Below, piece by piece: positions 1 to 12,600 of a stretch of DNA of 64,000 bases. The stretch is from Maea johnstoni (taxonomy: Eukaryota; Annelida; Polychaeta; Spionida; Magelonidae). Under the pieces are notes generated by a model. The model was not told the origin of the DNA and did no database searches. It saw only the letters and a list, made by a program, of their open reading frames with translations. The DNA lies in the NCBI GenBank assembly GCA_963942565.1, contig OZ012684.1:64539031-64603030 (forward strand). The letters run 5' to 3'. Made by a program: the position numbers and the translations under genes. The number at the start of each line of letters is the position of its first letter. Within the stretch, counting starts at the first letter, position 1.

Positions 1-254
1 ATAAGCCCTCCTGGGAGGTGAGATAATAATTAAACTATATATAATTCATTCATAAAGTCTTGAAAGAGGCTGTTCCTATATTAGTACTGAAAACTCTACA
101 GTCAGGGACACAGTTTGTTCATCAAGACTCTGCCTGGGAAGCCACGATGGGAAAGGATCAGGGATAAGCCCTCCTGGGAGGTGAGATTATAATTAAACAA
201 TATATAATTCATTCATAAAGTCTTGAAAGAGGCTGTTCCTATATTAGTACTGAC
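1..254. repeat. Tandem duplication, period about 163 bp
   Basis: Bases 1-91 recur almost unchanged at 164-254, beginning ATAAGCCCTCCTGGGAGGTG in both copies. The array probably continues upstream of the window edge. No coding content is seen. Confidence 0.85.
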
Positions 255-1834
255 TATCTTGGAAAGTGAGATCCTAATCAGTAAATATTCTCATAAGGCC
301 TGGAAAATACTGTGCCTACATTGATATTGACCCATATGATTTTATGGGAGTTCATAGAGCAGAACCTACCTATGCCTCTATTGATTTGTCCACCTGGACA
401 AAAATTCTTCATAATTTCAAACAGAGAAAAAATTGTGGCTGGTACTATTGATTTCCTCCAATTATCTCACACGACTTGATACTCAAGATCAGTATCAGTT
501 GGAACCTTGGGTAATAACAAACCCCTACCTACCCTTATGTTTATAGTCCTTTTCAAAAAGTAACTAAACATGGGAAAAGCCTCGTCAAATGTCTCATTTA
601 AGCAATGACATCAGAGGTTTGATGTGAGTTAACTTTACTGCTGTGCAGTGCGTAGGTGGAAGCACAAATCATGCTCTGTTGGATAGATGAATTATTGATA
701 CCCTATTTTCTGTGGTTGCATGCAGTATCTGGTGCCAGCTTTCTCTCAGGGGTTGGTGTCCTTCTGAACTGACCTCTTGACCCATAGAGAGGTCAGTCAA
801 CTTGATCACGGCACCAAGATGCTCTGCCAAGATAGCCAATATCTGAAAATGATGGCAATTCATCATATCGCTAAGATGGTTCTATTGGAACAGAAAAGGC
901 ACAACCTTCTTTTAACTATCAATTATTGATTTAGGAGCTCAAAGAGATAATAAATGGAGATTTTGACCAGTTGTACTAGTAAAGGATACATGACATTAAG
1001 CTCTTACAAGCCCGAGAAAATATGCTGTGAATTCTCTTTCTTTGTCTTATATTTTGGCATTTACTCTTACAAAGTGCCAGCAAGATGGTATTCATTTTGA
1101 TGCCTATATTTTATATTGACAAGTATATTGAAGATTATTCCCCATTTGATTGATACTGTAATTGCCTCTGCCTAGGAGAGTTCCACGCCAAACTATGGAT
1201 TTTTATATTGTCTCGTTAAGAGTAATCCCTCTGGTTGGCATAGGGACTAATTTGCTATGCTGCCATAACATTAATCATTGGCATTACTTGATAAGCCACT
1301 CTCCAGAAGAGAATTTAGGTTTAGATTTAACCTATTTGCATCGGAAGTACGCACACATTCTGTCTAATTTCATCATTCTTCAGATAGAGTAACATTGGAA
1401 TTGTTTAAAACGAGTTGTCAGTAAGAACATATACAACAACTTATATTGAAATATTTCTTCTAAAAGTGTTTTGTTTTCAAGGTATCTCCATTTGTGTCTG
1501 GTCATGTGTAAAATTTAAAAGTGAAGGGGTTAAAGTTGGCTTGCAATTTGTCTTTATTATACCATACTCAGAGTCTATCATTATTTTAGGACTGGCAGTC
1601 ATGATTTGCTAACTGATGCATATTTCTTTCATTAAGCCCCTTGCCCATAAGCTGTAACTTGGAGTCCTTCATGGCAGCCACTCTAGTTAACTCGGGACCA
1701 TCTCGTCTTCAAGAGCCCTGCCAAGGGTCTCAAGTAGTTCAGATTTTAAATGTGAATTTCCAAATAGCCTGGCATTTGTGTTTTAGTGTCATTTTCATCA
1801 AGTTGAATTGCAAGCTTTTTAGAAGATAACTATG

Positions 1835-1920
<86 letters not shown>

Positions 1921-3617
1921 TATATATATAGTTATATATATATGTGTGTGTGTGTGCTCATATTTTGAAACCGTTCAAGCATAGTATATTGTACTGACAC
2001 TTGTAAAATAAGAGGTTGGTTTCTCTAAAATCAGTATAGCAGTGCATTGTAATTCACTCAGATATGTAGTGCCTTATTCATATATGTGAATATGTTGCTG
2101 CATTCAAATTCACAATATGCATTATCATTTGCATGCTGAGTTTGATCTGCACACATCTACTATGCTTTATACACAATATCTTTGTTGACTTATAAAAGTT
2201 ATTTTTAAATAAACAAATTCTGTTTAGCAAGATGGTAAAGGTAAACTGTCTGGATAAAAGTTCATTGAAGGGATGTGGTCATTGTACAGATAATCATAAT
2301 TGTGCAAGACAAGCATAGCTTTAAACTGTCATGCATGTACATAATTATGATGGAGACGAAAAATGGTATGATCCTGTAGAGTTGAATAGTATTTGATTAG
2401 TACTCCATTCATTCATTGTGCTTCACGTGACCTAGGTGATATATGGTTTGTGCCTAGCAACAGTGGATGCAGAGAATGAGAATGAGGTGAAGCTTATGTG
2501 GAAAACAGTAGGTAGTGGCGCCCATCAATAATTACTGAAGCAGGGTTTTTTCTGTGCATGTAGAAGTCTGTCTACCTGTGGTAGCCATCACGGGAAATCA
2601 ACTCATCTTTCACTTACACTTAATAATGCATGTGCCTCATCAACTGAGAGTGAGGCAGTGTAACCATAGCTCTTGTTGGCGCGGGGCTCACATCTCCCAC
2701 TTTCATGATAAGCCGCAGTAGCCCTCAGACTGGGTCACAAAGGTCGTGGGGAGAGACATATATGTCATCTCTAACAAGTGATTCCATGTTGTTTCACACA
2801 TAGAACTTGTTGGCAACATTACACCACAAAAACAATCTTTAACACTCTTCACAACAACAAACAACACAATAACATTACTATTTTTTAACAGAATAACCCT
2901 ACTAACGCACCCTTTTTTGAAATGTGGAACTTTTAAGAAGGGTGATTAAGTCCCCTTTTAGCCACTTATATTATGATTCACAATTTTACCGTAACATTTT
3001 TATATTTTCTGTGAAAAATATGACACCAAAAAGACCATTGGTCATCCAGGTCAAAATCCTAGCCAAGTTCCTGGTGATGTAAGGAAGTATTACATGGAAA
3101 TCAATATTCAGCAAATTTCTACTCTAATTACTGTATTCCTACTGTCCTCTGTGTAACTGCACTGACCCCAAATAAGCGCAAAGATTTTTGGATGGGAAAG
3201 CCAGCAGACATTTTTTTCTGGCCTTCTGAACCTACCCCACAAACGTGAATGTTTCCTTACCTTAACAAGTGGGACTGTCACAAACCGTATATTGATTGTG
3301 TTTTCACCGTTATTCATACCTTCTTTTGATCGTATTTTCAAGCTCTTGAACACTCCGCACTATCAGTCCTATATAGGCTTGCAATCACTCGCACGTCTTT
3401 TAGCCTGAGGCATGGAGTAACTAAAGTTCAAGAGCGCTTTCAAGCTTGTAGCATGCAAGTGTTTACTATCGGTGCAGCTATACGGAAGATCACCAATACC
3501 CCTTGTAGTGAATTTTTTCTTAACCTTTTACCCGCACATGTGCTTCAATGGAGGAATACGGTATGTTCATATTCAAAACAATTGCTTTTCCAATAAATGT
3601 GTTTTATTGTCTTTTAG
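255..3617. other. Non-coding sequence upstream of the first visible AGBL5 exon
   Basis: I see no exon of a recognisable protein here. The missing N-terminal roughly 125 residues of AGBL5 (the beta-sandwich domain in front of the peptidase domain) cannot be found in this stretch, so it is best read as intron of AGBL5 with the first exons outside the window. Apart from a TA microsatellite it is AT-rich unique-looking sequence. Confidence 0.55.
1841..1944. repeat. (TA)n microsatellite
   Basis: About 100 bp of almost pure TA dinucleotide with a short TG run at its right end. Confidence 0.95.
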
Positions 3618-6600
3618 GTTGTTGATGGTCAGTTTATTCTGTCCTTCACACACCGTTTTCAAGACCAGAAGAGCGCCACAACCTATTTCTCCTTCTGCTA
3701 CCCCTGGTCCTACACTGAGAGCCAGGAACAGATGGAGCAGCTGGACCAAAGGTTCGAATACTGCAGGACGGTTACATCAAAAACGTAAGATGCCTTTACA
3801 TACTAATCATATCCCTTTCATATTGCCACTGTAAAAGCCTTTGATCAGACCAAATCCTCATGGATTAATGCAATTGTATTGATAGAAATAACTTAAGTCT
3901 GATTTGGATGTTCACAGATAAATCATACTTCTATTTTCAGAAAAATGATTAAAATGTAAAAATACATGAAAATATCCACCGAACCAAAACACATTCCTTG
4001 CACAGACTCTATATTTAATATATCATAGTGGCATAGCAACTATGTAATTGAATTGAACACAATAGGCATTCCTAACAATCATTCATAAGTAAAAAAACAA
4101 ACTACTTGATATGCATAAAAGTAGGCTATTTATGATTCAGATTTCAGAATCCAATGTATGACTTCTGATAGTGTAGTAAATCTTTAATGCTGCTTCTTCT
4201 TGGTCGTAATTTTAGTTATACTTGACTATGTATTTTACTTGTATTTTCCTGATAGCCCAGCTGATAGGATTTATTACCACCGTGAGTTGCTGTGTCACTC
4301 CCTGGACCGCCTGCGCGTTGATCTGCTCACCATATCCTCCTGTGATGGCCTGCTCAATGAGGACGAGCCACGCTTTGATGCCAAGCTCTTTCCTGACAAA
4401 AACACACCCCGCTGCAAGAAAATACAAGGGAAGAGGGTAAGTAATAGAGTATGTTTAACCCATTCATACCCGTATCAGCCAAAACTGCTACTAGTCAAGT
4501 AGATCTCCAGGTATGAAAGGGTTAAAAATGTATGGTATAAACTTTTGTTTTAATCCACAAACTAGACAATTGCAGAATTCTATATAAATTATTAGGAATT
4601 TCTAGAAATGTCAATTTCGAGCATATTATTGCTTTTTCACCTGTTTATAATTCCCATGACTTTGTATAAGGACGTATGCCTTATTTCAATAAGTAAATAC
4701 ATGTTAATGGTTGAAATCTTAGTATATTGTGGTCTCCCTCGAAAAAGAGAATCTTCAATTTTGGGCACCCAGTTTCTTAGTCCTAGCAAAGACCCTGGCT
4801 CAGACCATAGGTCATTAACGTATTTATTACAGTGCTGAAATGGTAATGTAGAATATGAATAGAAATAACTAATACTGCTTTGTCCTTTGTTTGTTTCAGG
4901 TCTTTCTGCTGAGCAGTCGTGTCCACCCAGGAGAGACTCCAGCCAGCTTTGTCTATAATGGATTTCTTGACTTTATCCTCCGTGAGGATGATGTTCGTGC
5001 CAAGCAACTTCGCCGCCAGTATGTGTTCAAACTCATTCCCATGCTCAACCCTGATGGGGTCAAGCGGGGCCACTATCGGACCGACTCTAGGGGTGTTAAC
5101 CTCAACCGCATGTACCTCAACCCAGTCTTTAATCTATATCCATCCATATATGCTGCTAAAAGCTTACTCGTTTATCATCATGTCCATCATCAAATGAGTG
5201 CTGAGCAGCAGTCGAAACAACTTGCCAAATTCTACAGTCTGCAGCCCCCGCCTCCCCCACCAATAGAGGGAGCTCCGTCAAAACGTGGGGGGTACGGGGG
5301 AGGGAGAAATACTGCTGCCAGGGGGAGGGGTGCTGCCCACAACAATCGCACAACAATGCGCACAACTGGTAACGGCTCCTTGAGTCGAGCTGGTGGGGCC
5401 AGTAGCTGTGGTGATAACCTGACTTTTTCCAAGAGCAATTGTGCCAAGAGTGAGGGTATCAGTAAGAACGGGAACTTCAGTATTGTGTTTGATGAGAACG
5501 CCAATGCCTCTGGATCAGGCAGTAGGACTAGGAGGAGTCTATCCTCCTCAAATGACCTGCACGATCAGGGTCAGGGTGACAGGGACTCGCCTGCTAACGC
5601 ACATGGTAAACCGGCAGTGCCCGAGGAGCTGAACCTGGGGGAGAACTTTGTGCCGGTGGCGGAGCTGGAGGAACTTGTAAAACAGGTGTCAGATCTGAGC
5701 CTGGAGCTGGAGAAGGAAGCCGCCATGCCGGCGACGCCCCCTACGGAGGCCGACTCCAGTGACGAGGACGACCCCAATACTGAACACCTAGGCAACGAGG
5801 GCTCTGACGATAGCAGCGACTTCATGCACAGTGATCTTGGTGACCCTGAGGGCACCTCCCACCTCCGAGACCCTAAACTACTGGACATCAACCACAATGA
5901 GAGCGGCATAGCCTTCTACGTGGACCTGCATGGACATGCTTCAAAAAGAGGCTGCTTTATTTACGGAAATTCTTTTGAACATGAGGAGACTCAGGTAGGA
6001 TATCTTTTGTAATTTTTTATATGGACACTTTCTGCAAGAGAGATTTTAAGTTTTATATCTTTAGTTTCAAAATTATTCTGAGTGGATAAATGAATAGTAA
6101 GTATTGAGATTTTAATATTATCTTTTTTAGCTCGCTTGATGGATGCATCATGCATTCCAACTGAATTCTTATTTTACAAGTATCTTTATTGTTGTCTTTG
6201 CAGCTCACTTTTAGCCATCTTTGTCTGTAGTTTTTTGTTCAGGTTTTCATGTTCACAGGCTTTGTGTTTGTGCATTTTTCTTGTTAAATAAATTTTGCAT
6301 TTGGTCAATTTCTGCTAGAAAGATTTTTAGTTTTATATCTTTAATTTCAAAATTGTTTCATTGAGAACTGAGTAAAATGTATTTAGAATACAACTCAAAG
6401 ATCATATTAGTAACTTCACTAACTCACCTCCATCATTAATCAGTAAAGCAAAATGAATCCATATTTTAGTGAAATACTGGTAATAGAAAAGTCACTGATG
6501 CACAAACATATAGGTGTTATTCATGAAGGACTAGAATTTGAATGAATTTCTTTTTATGTACGTAATATGTCATATAACTTGTGTTTTGTTGTAGGTTGAA

Positions 6601-9600
6601 AACCTGCTATTCCCTAAGCTTGTCTCTCTGAACACAGCTCACTTTGACTTCACTGGCTGCAACTTCACAGAGAAGAATATGTACAGTAAGGACAAGAAAG
6701 ATGGTCTGTCTAAGGAAGGCAGTGGAAGAGTTGGAATTTATAAGGCTATTGGTATTATACACAGGTAAGAGACACTAGTACTAGGTAATATTTAAAATGT
6801 TATTCCCTATTAACTTTTGGAACGATTTCTTGATTTTTTTGCCTCTGGTGGACTTTAACTGTTGGGTCTTTTAAACTTCTTGAGTCCTTAATCCATTTTA
6901 CAGGGTTGAGGATCTTAAGCATTCAATAATATAATCGTTATATTTCAGAGTAGAGTTGTCAAAGTTGCTAGAAGAAATGCCTTTTCATAGGTAAAATAAA
7001 ACACCTCACTAATCACTGGCTTAGTGTTGTGGCATAAATTCATTCAAAGTTGATGTCATATATTGCTTGGTTATGCAGTTATGATATGTTTTCATAGATA
7101 TTGTGACAATGCTGATAGAGGATGTTTTTATTGAGATTTACAAGAACATAAAGCAATAAGTGATATCACATCTTTCCTGGAACAATATGCACTTTAATTT
7201 CAGTGAAGATAATCAAATATTAGGGTTGTTAGTAGTAAAAATGCACTATATTTAGTTGATTTATAATTCTATATCTACTTAGTAAAGTGACGGTATGTAT
7301 AGTCAGGGCTCAAAATTAGCTGGAGCTAGGAACCCATGGCTCCCTTGAATTCTCCTGCAGCTCCCTCAAATTTATACAGGGAGCCCAAAGATGTACTGGT
7401 TTCTATACACAACTCCTTTATGTAGTTTTTGAAAATGCAATCGGGTTCCCTGAAAAAAAAACTGTTTTTGAGTCCTGATAGTTGATCTATACTATGTTTC
7501 TAGAGCATTTTCTCCATTCTTGCAGTTATACGTTGGAATGCAACTATAACACGGGACGTATGGTGAACACGGTACCCCCTTCCTATGGTGACAATGGCAG
7601 AGCCACCCCACCGCCTCTGGCAGGCTTCCCTCCCAAGTACACACAGGCACACTATGAGGAGGTGGGCAAGGCGCTGGCCATAGCAGCTGTAGATATGACT
7701 GAGACCAACCCCTGGTCTCGCGTCACCCTGTCTGAGCACTGCAGTAAACACAGCCTTAAGGAGTGGGTGCGACGCTATCTGCGCAGCATGCGCGGTGGTC
7801 CACGCATGCCAAGGAACATGTCCAGAATAGCAGCAAACAAAGGCATCCAGGTAAGAGCACTATCACTATCTCATTCTATGATTACTGTAGAATGGCTAAT
7901 TTTTCCATGAGTTTTTTTTACTGTTTTTTTCCCAAATGATTTCAAACGGGAATAAACAACAAAGGAAATAATAAGGAGGACTTAATAAACACGGCGATTT
8001 TTTTAAGAACAAATGGATAAAGATGTTTAAAATGTGTAGTGTCCTAACCAATTAATATTTACTCTTTGGTATACTAAAATTAAAAATTTACATAAAATGG
8101 GAAAATTAGGACCAGAAAAAAAACGTTTGTCCTCTCTTCCAAAATATTAGAAAGGGGAACACCGAAAAATGAAAAAATTAGGGAAAATTGTTACGCAGAA
8201 AAATGAGCCATTCTTCAGTATTATAAGTGCTATCTGCGCAGCATGTGGGGGGGGGGGGGGGACCATGCACGATGAGGAACATATATCCAGAATAGCAGCT
8301 ATCAAGGTTATCACCCTCAGAACACTATGAGTGTCTCACTATTTGATTATTGGCACTATAATTTCCACTCTCTGCTCTTAATCTGTGAAGGGATATAATT
8401 TTTCTCACAATTTAGGTGGGGGACTTCCACTGATTGTCAAGTAATTCTTTTAAGTATGAAATCATCGCCTGAACATAAGCAATATCAAATAAGTGTGATG
8501 TTTGTGTTGCAGTATTGTGGCGACAGCAGCCTCATCTAACAACAGCCTGACGCGCCATGCTGTTACACGGTTTAACCATGCTGACTCCAGCGGCAGTCCT
8601 ACCAGCAGCTCCGTATCCTCCAAAGGCAGCACGGCACGCGCCAAACCAGCAACCGCAGGGGCAGCCACGGCCGCAAAGAAAGAACTCGGCCCAATTAAAG
8701 GTACAGTTGTTATTTCTGAGGGCCACAGCAAATAGCAAAGTTTGTTTGTGAATGTATTCCCCTCATGAAATAAGATTATGATCATAATTATTATAACCAT
8801 TATTATTGGCAAAAAATATTGATGATGATTATAATAATGATACTAATGATAAAAGTAATAATAATAATAATAACAATAATAAGAATAATGAGAATAAGAA
8901 TAATGAGAATAAGAATAATGAGAATAAGAATTATTATATTAATAACAATGAGAATAATAATAATGAGAATAATAATAATAATAATAATAATGATAATAAA
9001 AGTAATAATGATAATAATAATAATAACGAAAATAATTTTATTGTTATTATTATTATTATGATTAGCATTATTGTTACTACAGATGAACTCGGATATGACG
9101 GACTCAGTGGGACCAAGAAAATTGGTCCGTCATAAGCAAAATCCGTCATATGCATATGACAGACTCAGTCCGTCATATGCAAGTGTGTATATTATTGCAT
9201 TGGGGACCTCATTTGATATATATAAAAGTCAAAACAGCGAAAGAATATGCTTGGCTGGACTTTTATAATACATGTATTTATCTGCTGAAAAATACCAGAC
9301 AGTGCAAACTGAGTGCCGTCTGGCCGAACGTAACTCAGCACATGTGTTAGTCTCGGCGGGAATAAGCGGACTGCTAGACATGTGTTTGTCCGGCATACAC
9401 GATGCTAATTACATCGTAAATAGCATTGTGTGTGCCGTGATATTGATCCGTCGTAGCCGAGTTCCGACATACAGAATCCGGCCTATGCATGGTCCAATAC
9501 ACGTACTTGATAGGCATGGGACTGGGACCAAGCATATTGTCTGTCATAGCCAAAAGTCTGTCGTACAGTGGTCCGGCGTAGCCGAGTTCACATTTTTATA

Positions 9601-12600
9601 CTAATGCAAATAGTAGTTTGTCTCTAATACATGTTTCTACAGTTATTACGATGGTCATACAAGTTTTTAGAATTTGTTTTTTAAGTTTCAAATTATTTAC
9701 GTTGCAGATCCACGTCCTCATGTAATCCGTAGTCGAAATATTCCAGTGGCATCACGTTCAAGGGCCTCAGGCACCGGCAACACTACAGGTTCCTCTGTCA
9801 CACTGAGTATGACCACAGCTGAATCTACAGACATAAAGACTCTTTTCGTGCCCCATGGATCCACATATCAGAAAACACATCGCACAAGCAAAACCCAGCA
9901 CCAGCAAAAACCTAGGCTCGCAAGCTTGGAGGCACAAAGTGAAAGTCAGCTGCTCTCTGACATGAACTCTTTGATTGGTGGTGAAGGCGTAAACAGTCCA
10001 AGAGTTGATGTTGGAGGTTTAGGAAATCCTGAAGGTCGTATTAGTCCCCACAGTCGACAGCTTGCCAATGAGATCTTAGAATCTCTAACACAGCATGTTG
10101 CTATGTACAATGGAGGTTCCTCCGCATCCTTGGAGGAAGGAAAGATACAACAGCTCAAAAATGTAAGGCTCATGATTGTTATTATATGCTGTGATTGCAT
10201 GTGCTAGGTGATGTTAGATGTGTATTTCTTAAAGATGAAAAAAACACGGCATTTTCTTTCCAGCTAACAATACTGTGCATCATTATCACTGTTCAAAATT
10301 ACAAATTGCAACATCTTATACACACCCCACTCCCGTGTCTTAGCCAGGATTTAGAAACTGGGTGCCTAAAATTGGCAGTTGTAAAATTTTGGGGCATCCA
10401 AATCTTTAAGGGGAATCACAATATACTCATATTTCAACCATAAACAAGTATAAATTCATCAAAATAAGGCATGATATCATTGATCAATGTCATGGGAATT
10501 ATAAGGAGATGAAAAAATTCAATTATAAGCTTGAGATTGAGATTTTTAGAAATTCCACACAAAAATATTTTGGTGTCCTGAAGGTTTCTTTTTAAGGGTT
10601 TAGGTGTCCAAAAAGGCACCCAGACGCCCAGCTGGCTTTATTCAGTAGACTAATTTGGCCTAGATAGGAATTTTGGTTATCATCATTTCTTCCTTTTTCA
10701 GGCTTATTGTGGTTAGCCAATTGTGAGTGTTGGAAAAAAGGGTACCTGGAGAAAAACACTGCCTTACCCCAAGTCACTGACAACTTTATCACAATAGATA
10801 TAATTAATTAAGCTTGATTTTTTATTTCTTGATTGAAGTAAAAGAAAAGTTTATTTTTTGTTTATATAATTGATTAGTTTATTTGATTGATAAGTATGTA
10901 GGCCAGGTCTGTTTGTAGGATATGTATCCAGGGTCTTATCCAGGATTTAGAAACTGGGTGCCCTGAATTGGTAATTGTTTGTAAATTTTTGGGGCGCCTT
11001 AATGTACAAGGGATACCACAATATACTCAGATGACAACCATAAATATGAATTTGCTTATTGAAATAAGGTATAATATCCTTATACAATGTCATGGGAATA
11101 ATATTTGGGAGAAATGCTTTAATTATATGCTTGAAATAAACATTTAAAGAGAATACTCACAAGACAATTTGGGTGTCCTGAGGGGTGATTTTTGAGGGTT
11201 GGGTGTCCAAATGACACCCAGACGCCCTGCTGGCTAAGACTATGTATGTATCGCTATTGTTCTTTTTTTCTTCAGGTGTCTCCAGTGAGTCTACCTCCCC
11301 GCAGTATGAAGTTAGGCAGCAGGCTGATTGGTGGAAAGTTTGATCCTCCTAGGTAAGTAACCAAGTCATAAATTGTATGTTCTCAGCTTTGAACAATAGG
11401 GCAATTTCGGCAATTTATTTTTATAGTATCCATGCTCTAGTTAAGTAAGGCAATTCTGGCAAGCATTCTCACTCACTTCAACTTTGATAATTTTGCTAAT
11501 GTGCAAAACTTCTAAAATACATTTTTAGAATTTGTAAGTATATACTTACAAAATTCTCTTGCTATCATTCGGTCCAAAAACGTTGTCCTTTACGTGTGTT
11601 TGCAATTTTGTGTACGTATGTTCTCATATATGTGTCTTTTTTTTTTTCGTTTTTTTTGTATTTTTTGTTTGTATAGATGTTAAATGTGGGATGTTAGTTG
11701 TTTGTGGTTGTTTTCTGTTTGTTCTTCATATGTTTTTTATTGTTTGAATTTGTGGCCGCTTTTTCTGCGACGGTTCCTGAGTGTATCTCGCCGTTGCTCC
11801 GTTGCTTAGCAGTTCTGCGTGACCTATTTTTTTGCGCATGCGCGACCTATTTCTTTTGCGCATGCGCGCGTTGTTGCATATATTATGGTTAATGCGCATG
11901 CTCTTTGAGGTCGCATATTTAATCAGGTAGTTCGTCATGGGAGCGATTAGCGATCGAGTGCGTACGAATTTATTGTTACTGTTGTTCAGGGTTTTGTAAT
12001 TAAATTGTATATTTGAGTGTTTGGGAGTTTGTTTGTTTTGATTCTTTGATGTTAATGTGCGATTGTAGGGTTTTGTTTTGTTGTTTTCTGTTGTTTTGGG
12101 TGGGGTTTTTTTCTTGGTGGAAGGTGTGTGAGGCGGTCGTGATTATGAATGGCGCTGGGTGTATTAATATTTGTTACGTCCGGCGGTTGTGTGCGTGTGG
12201 TGGTTGTTGTTTTTTTTTATGTCTGTTTGTTGATCGTAGTCGTCTGTGTTGGTTGGTGTTGTGTGTATTCTGTTGTTTGTGTGTTATATTTGTTGTGGGT
12301 CGAGTGCGTGAGTTGTGTTGATGGTTTGTTTGAGTGTGTTGGTACTACATTTGTGTGTGGTTGTGATGCGGTCGTGTTGTGTATGACGTATTAGGTGGTT
12401 CCCTGGGAAATACCGTATTGTCACGTGGTGTGTGTGGCGCGCTCTGTCTGGGAGTTCGTAGTTGGGGATTTCCTGGGGAATACCTTTCAGACTGGTGGGG
12501 GATGGCGCGCTGTTTTTGGGTGAGCGGTCGTGTTTGTGATAATTGAATTACGTTTACAACTGGCTAGTCACAACTTAGCTGCAATAAGTATAAGTATAAG

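Noticed and set aside
4212-5909. Minus-strand open frames opposite AGBL5 exons
   Set aside because: They mirror GC-rich coding exons whose plus strand matches a known family in every segment.
8806-9155. Asn- or Ile-rich open frames
   Set aside because: They arise from the AAT repeat.
12013-12394. Cys/Val-rich open frames of about 80-100 residues
   Set aside because: The G+T-skewed composition removes TAA and TAG-type stops; the peptide looks like no protein and has no splice or promoter support.
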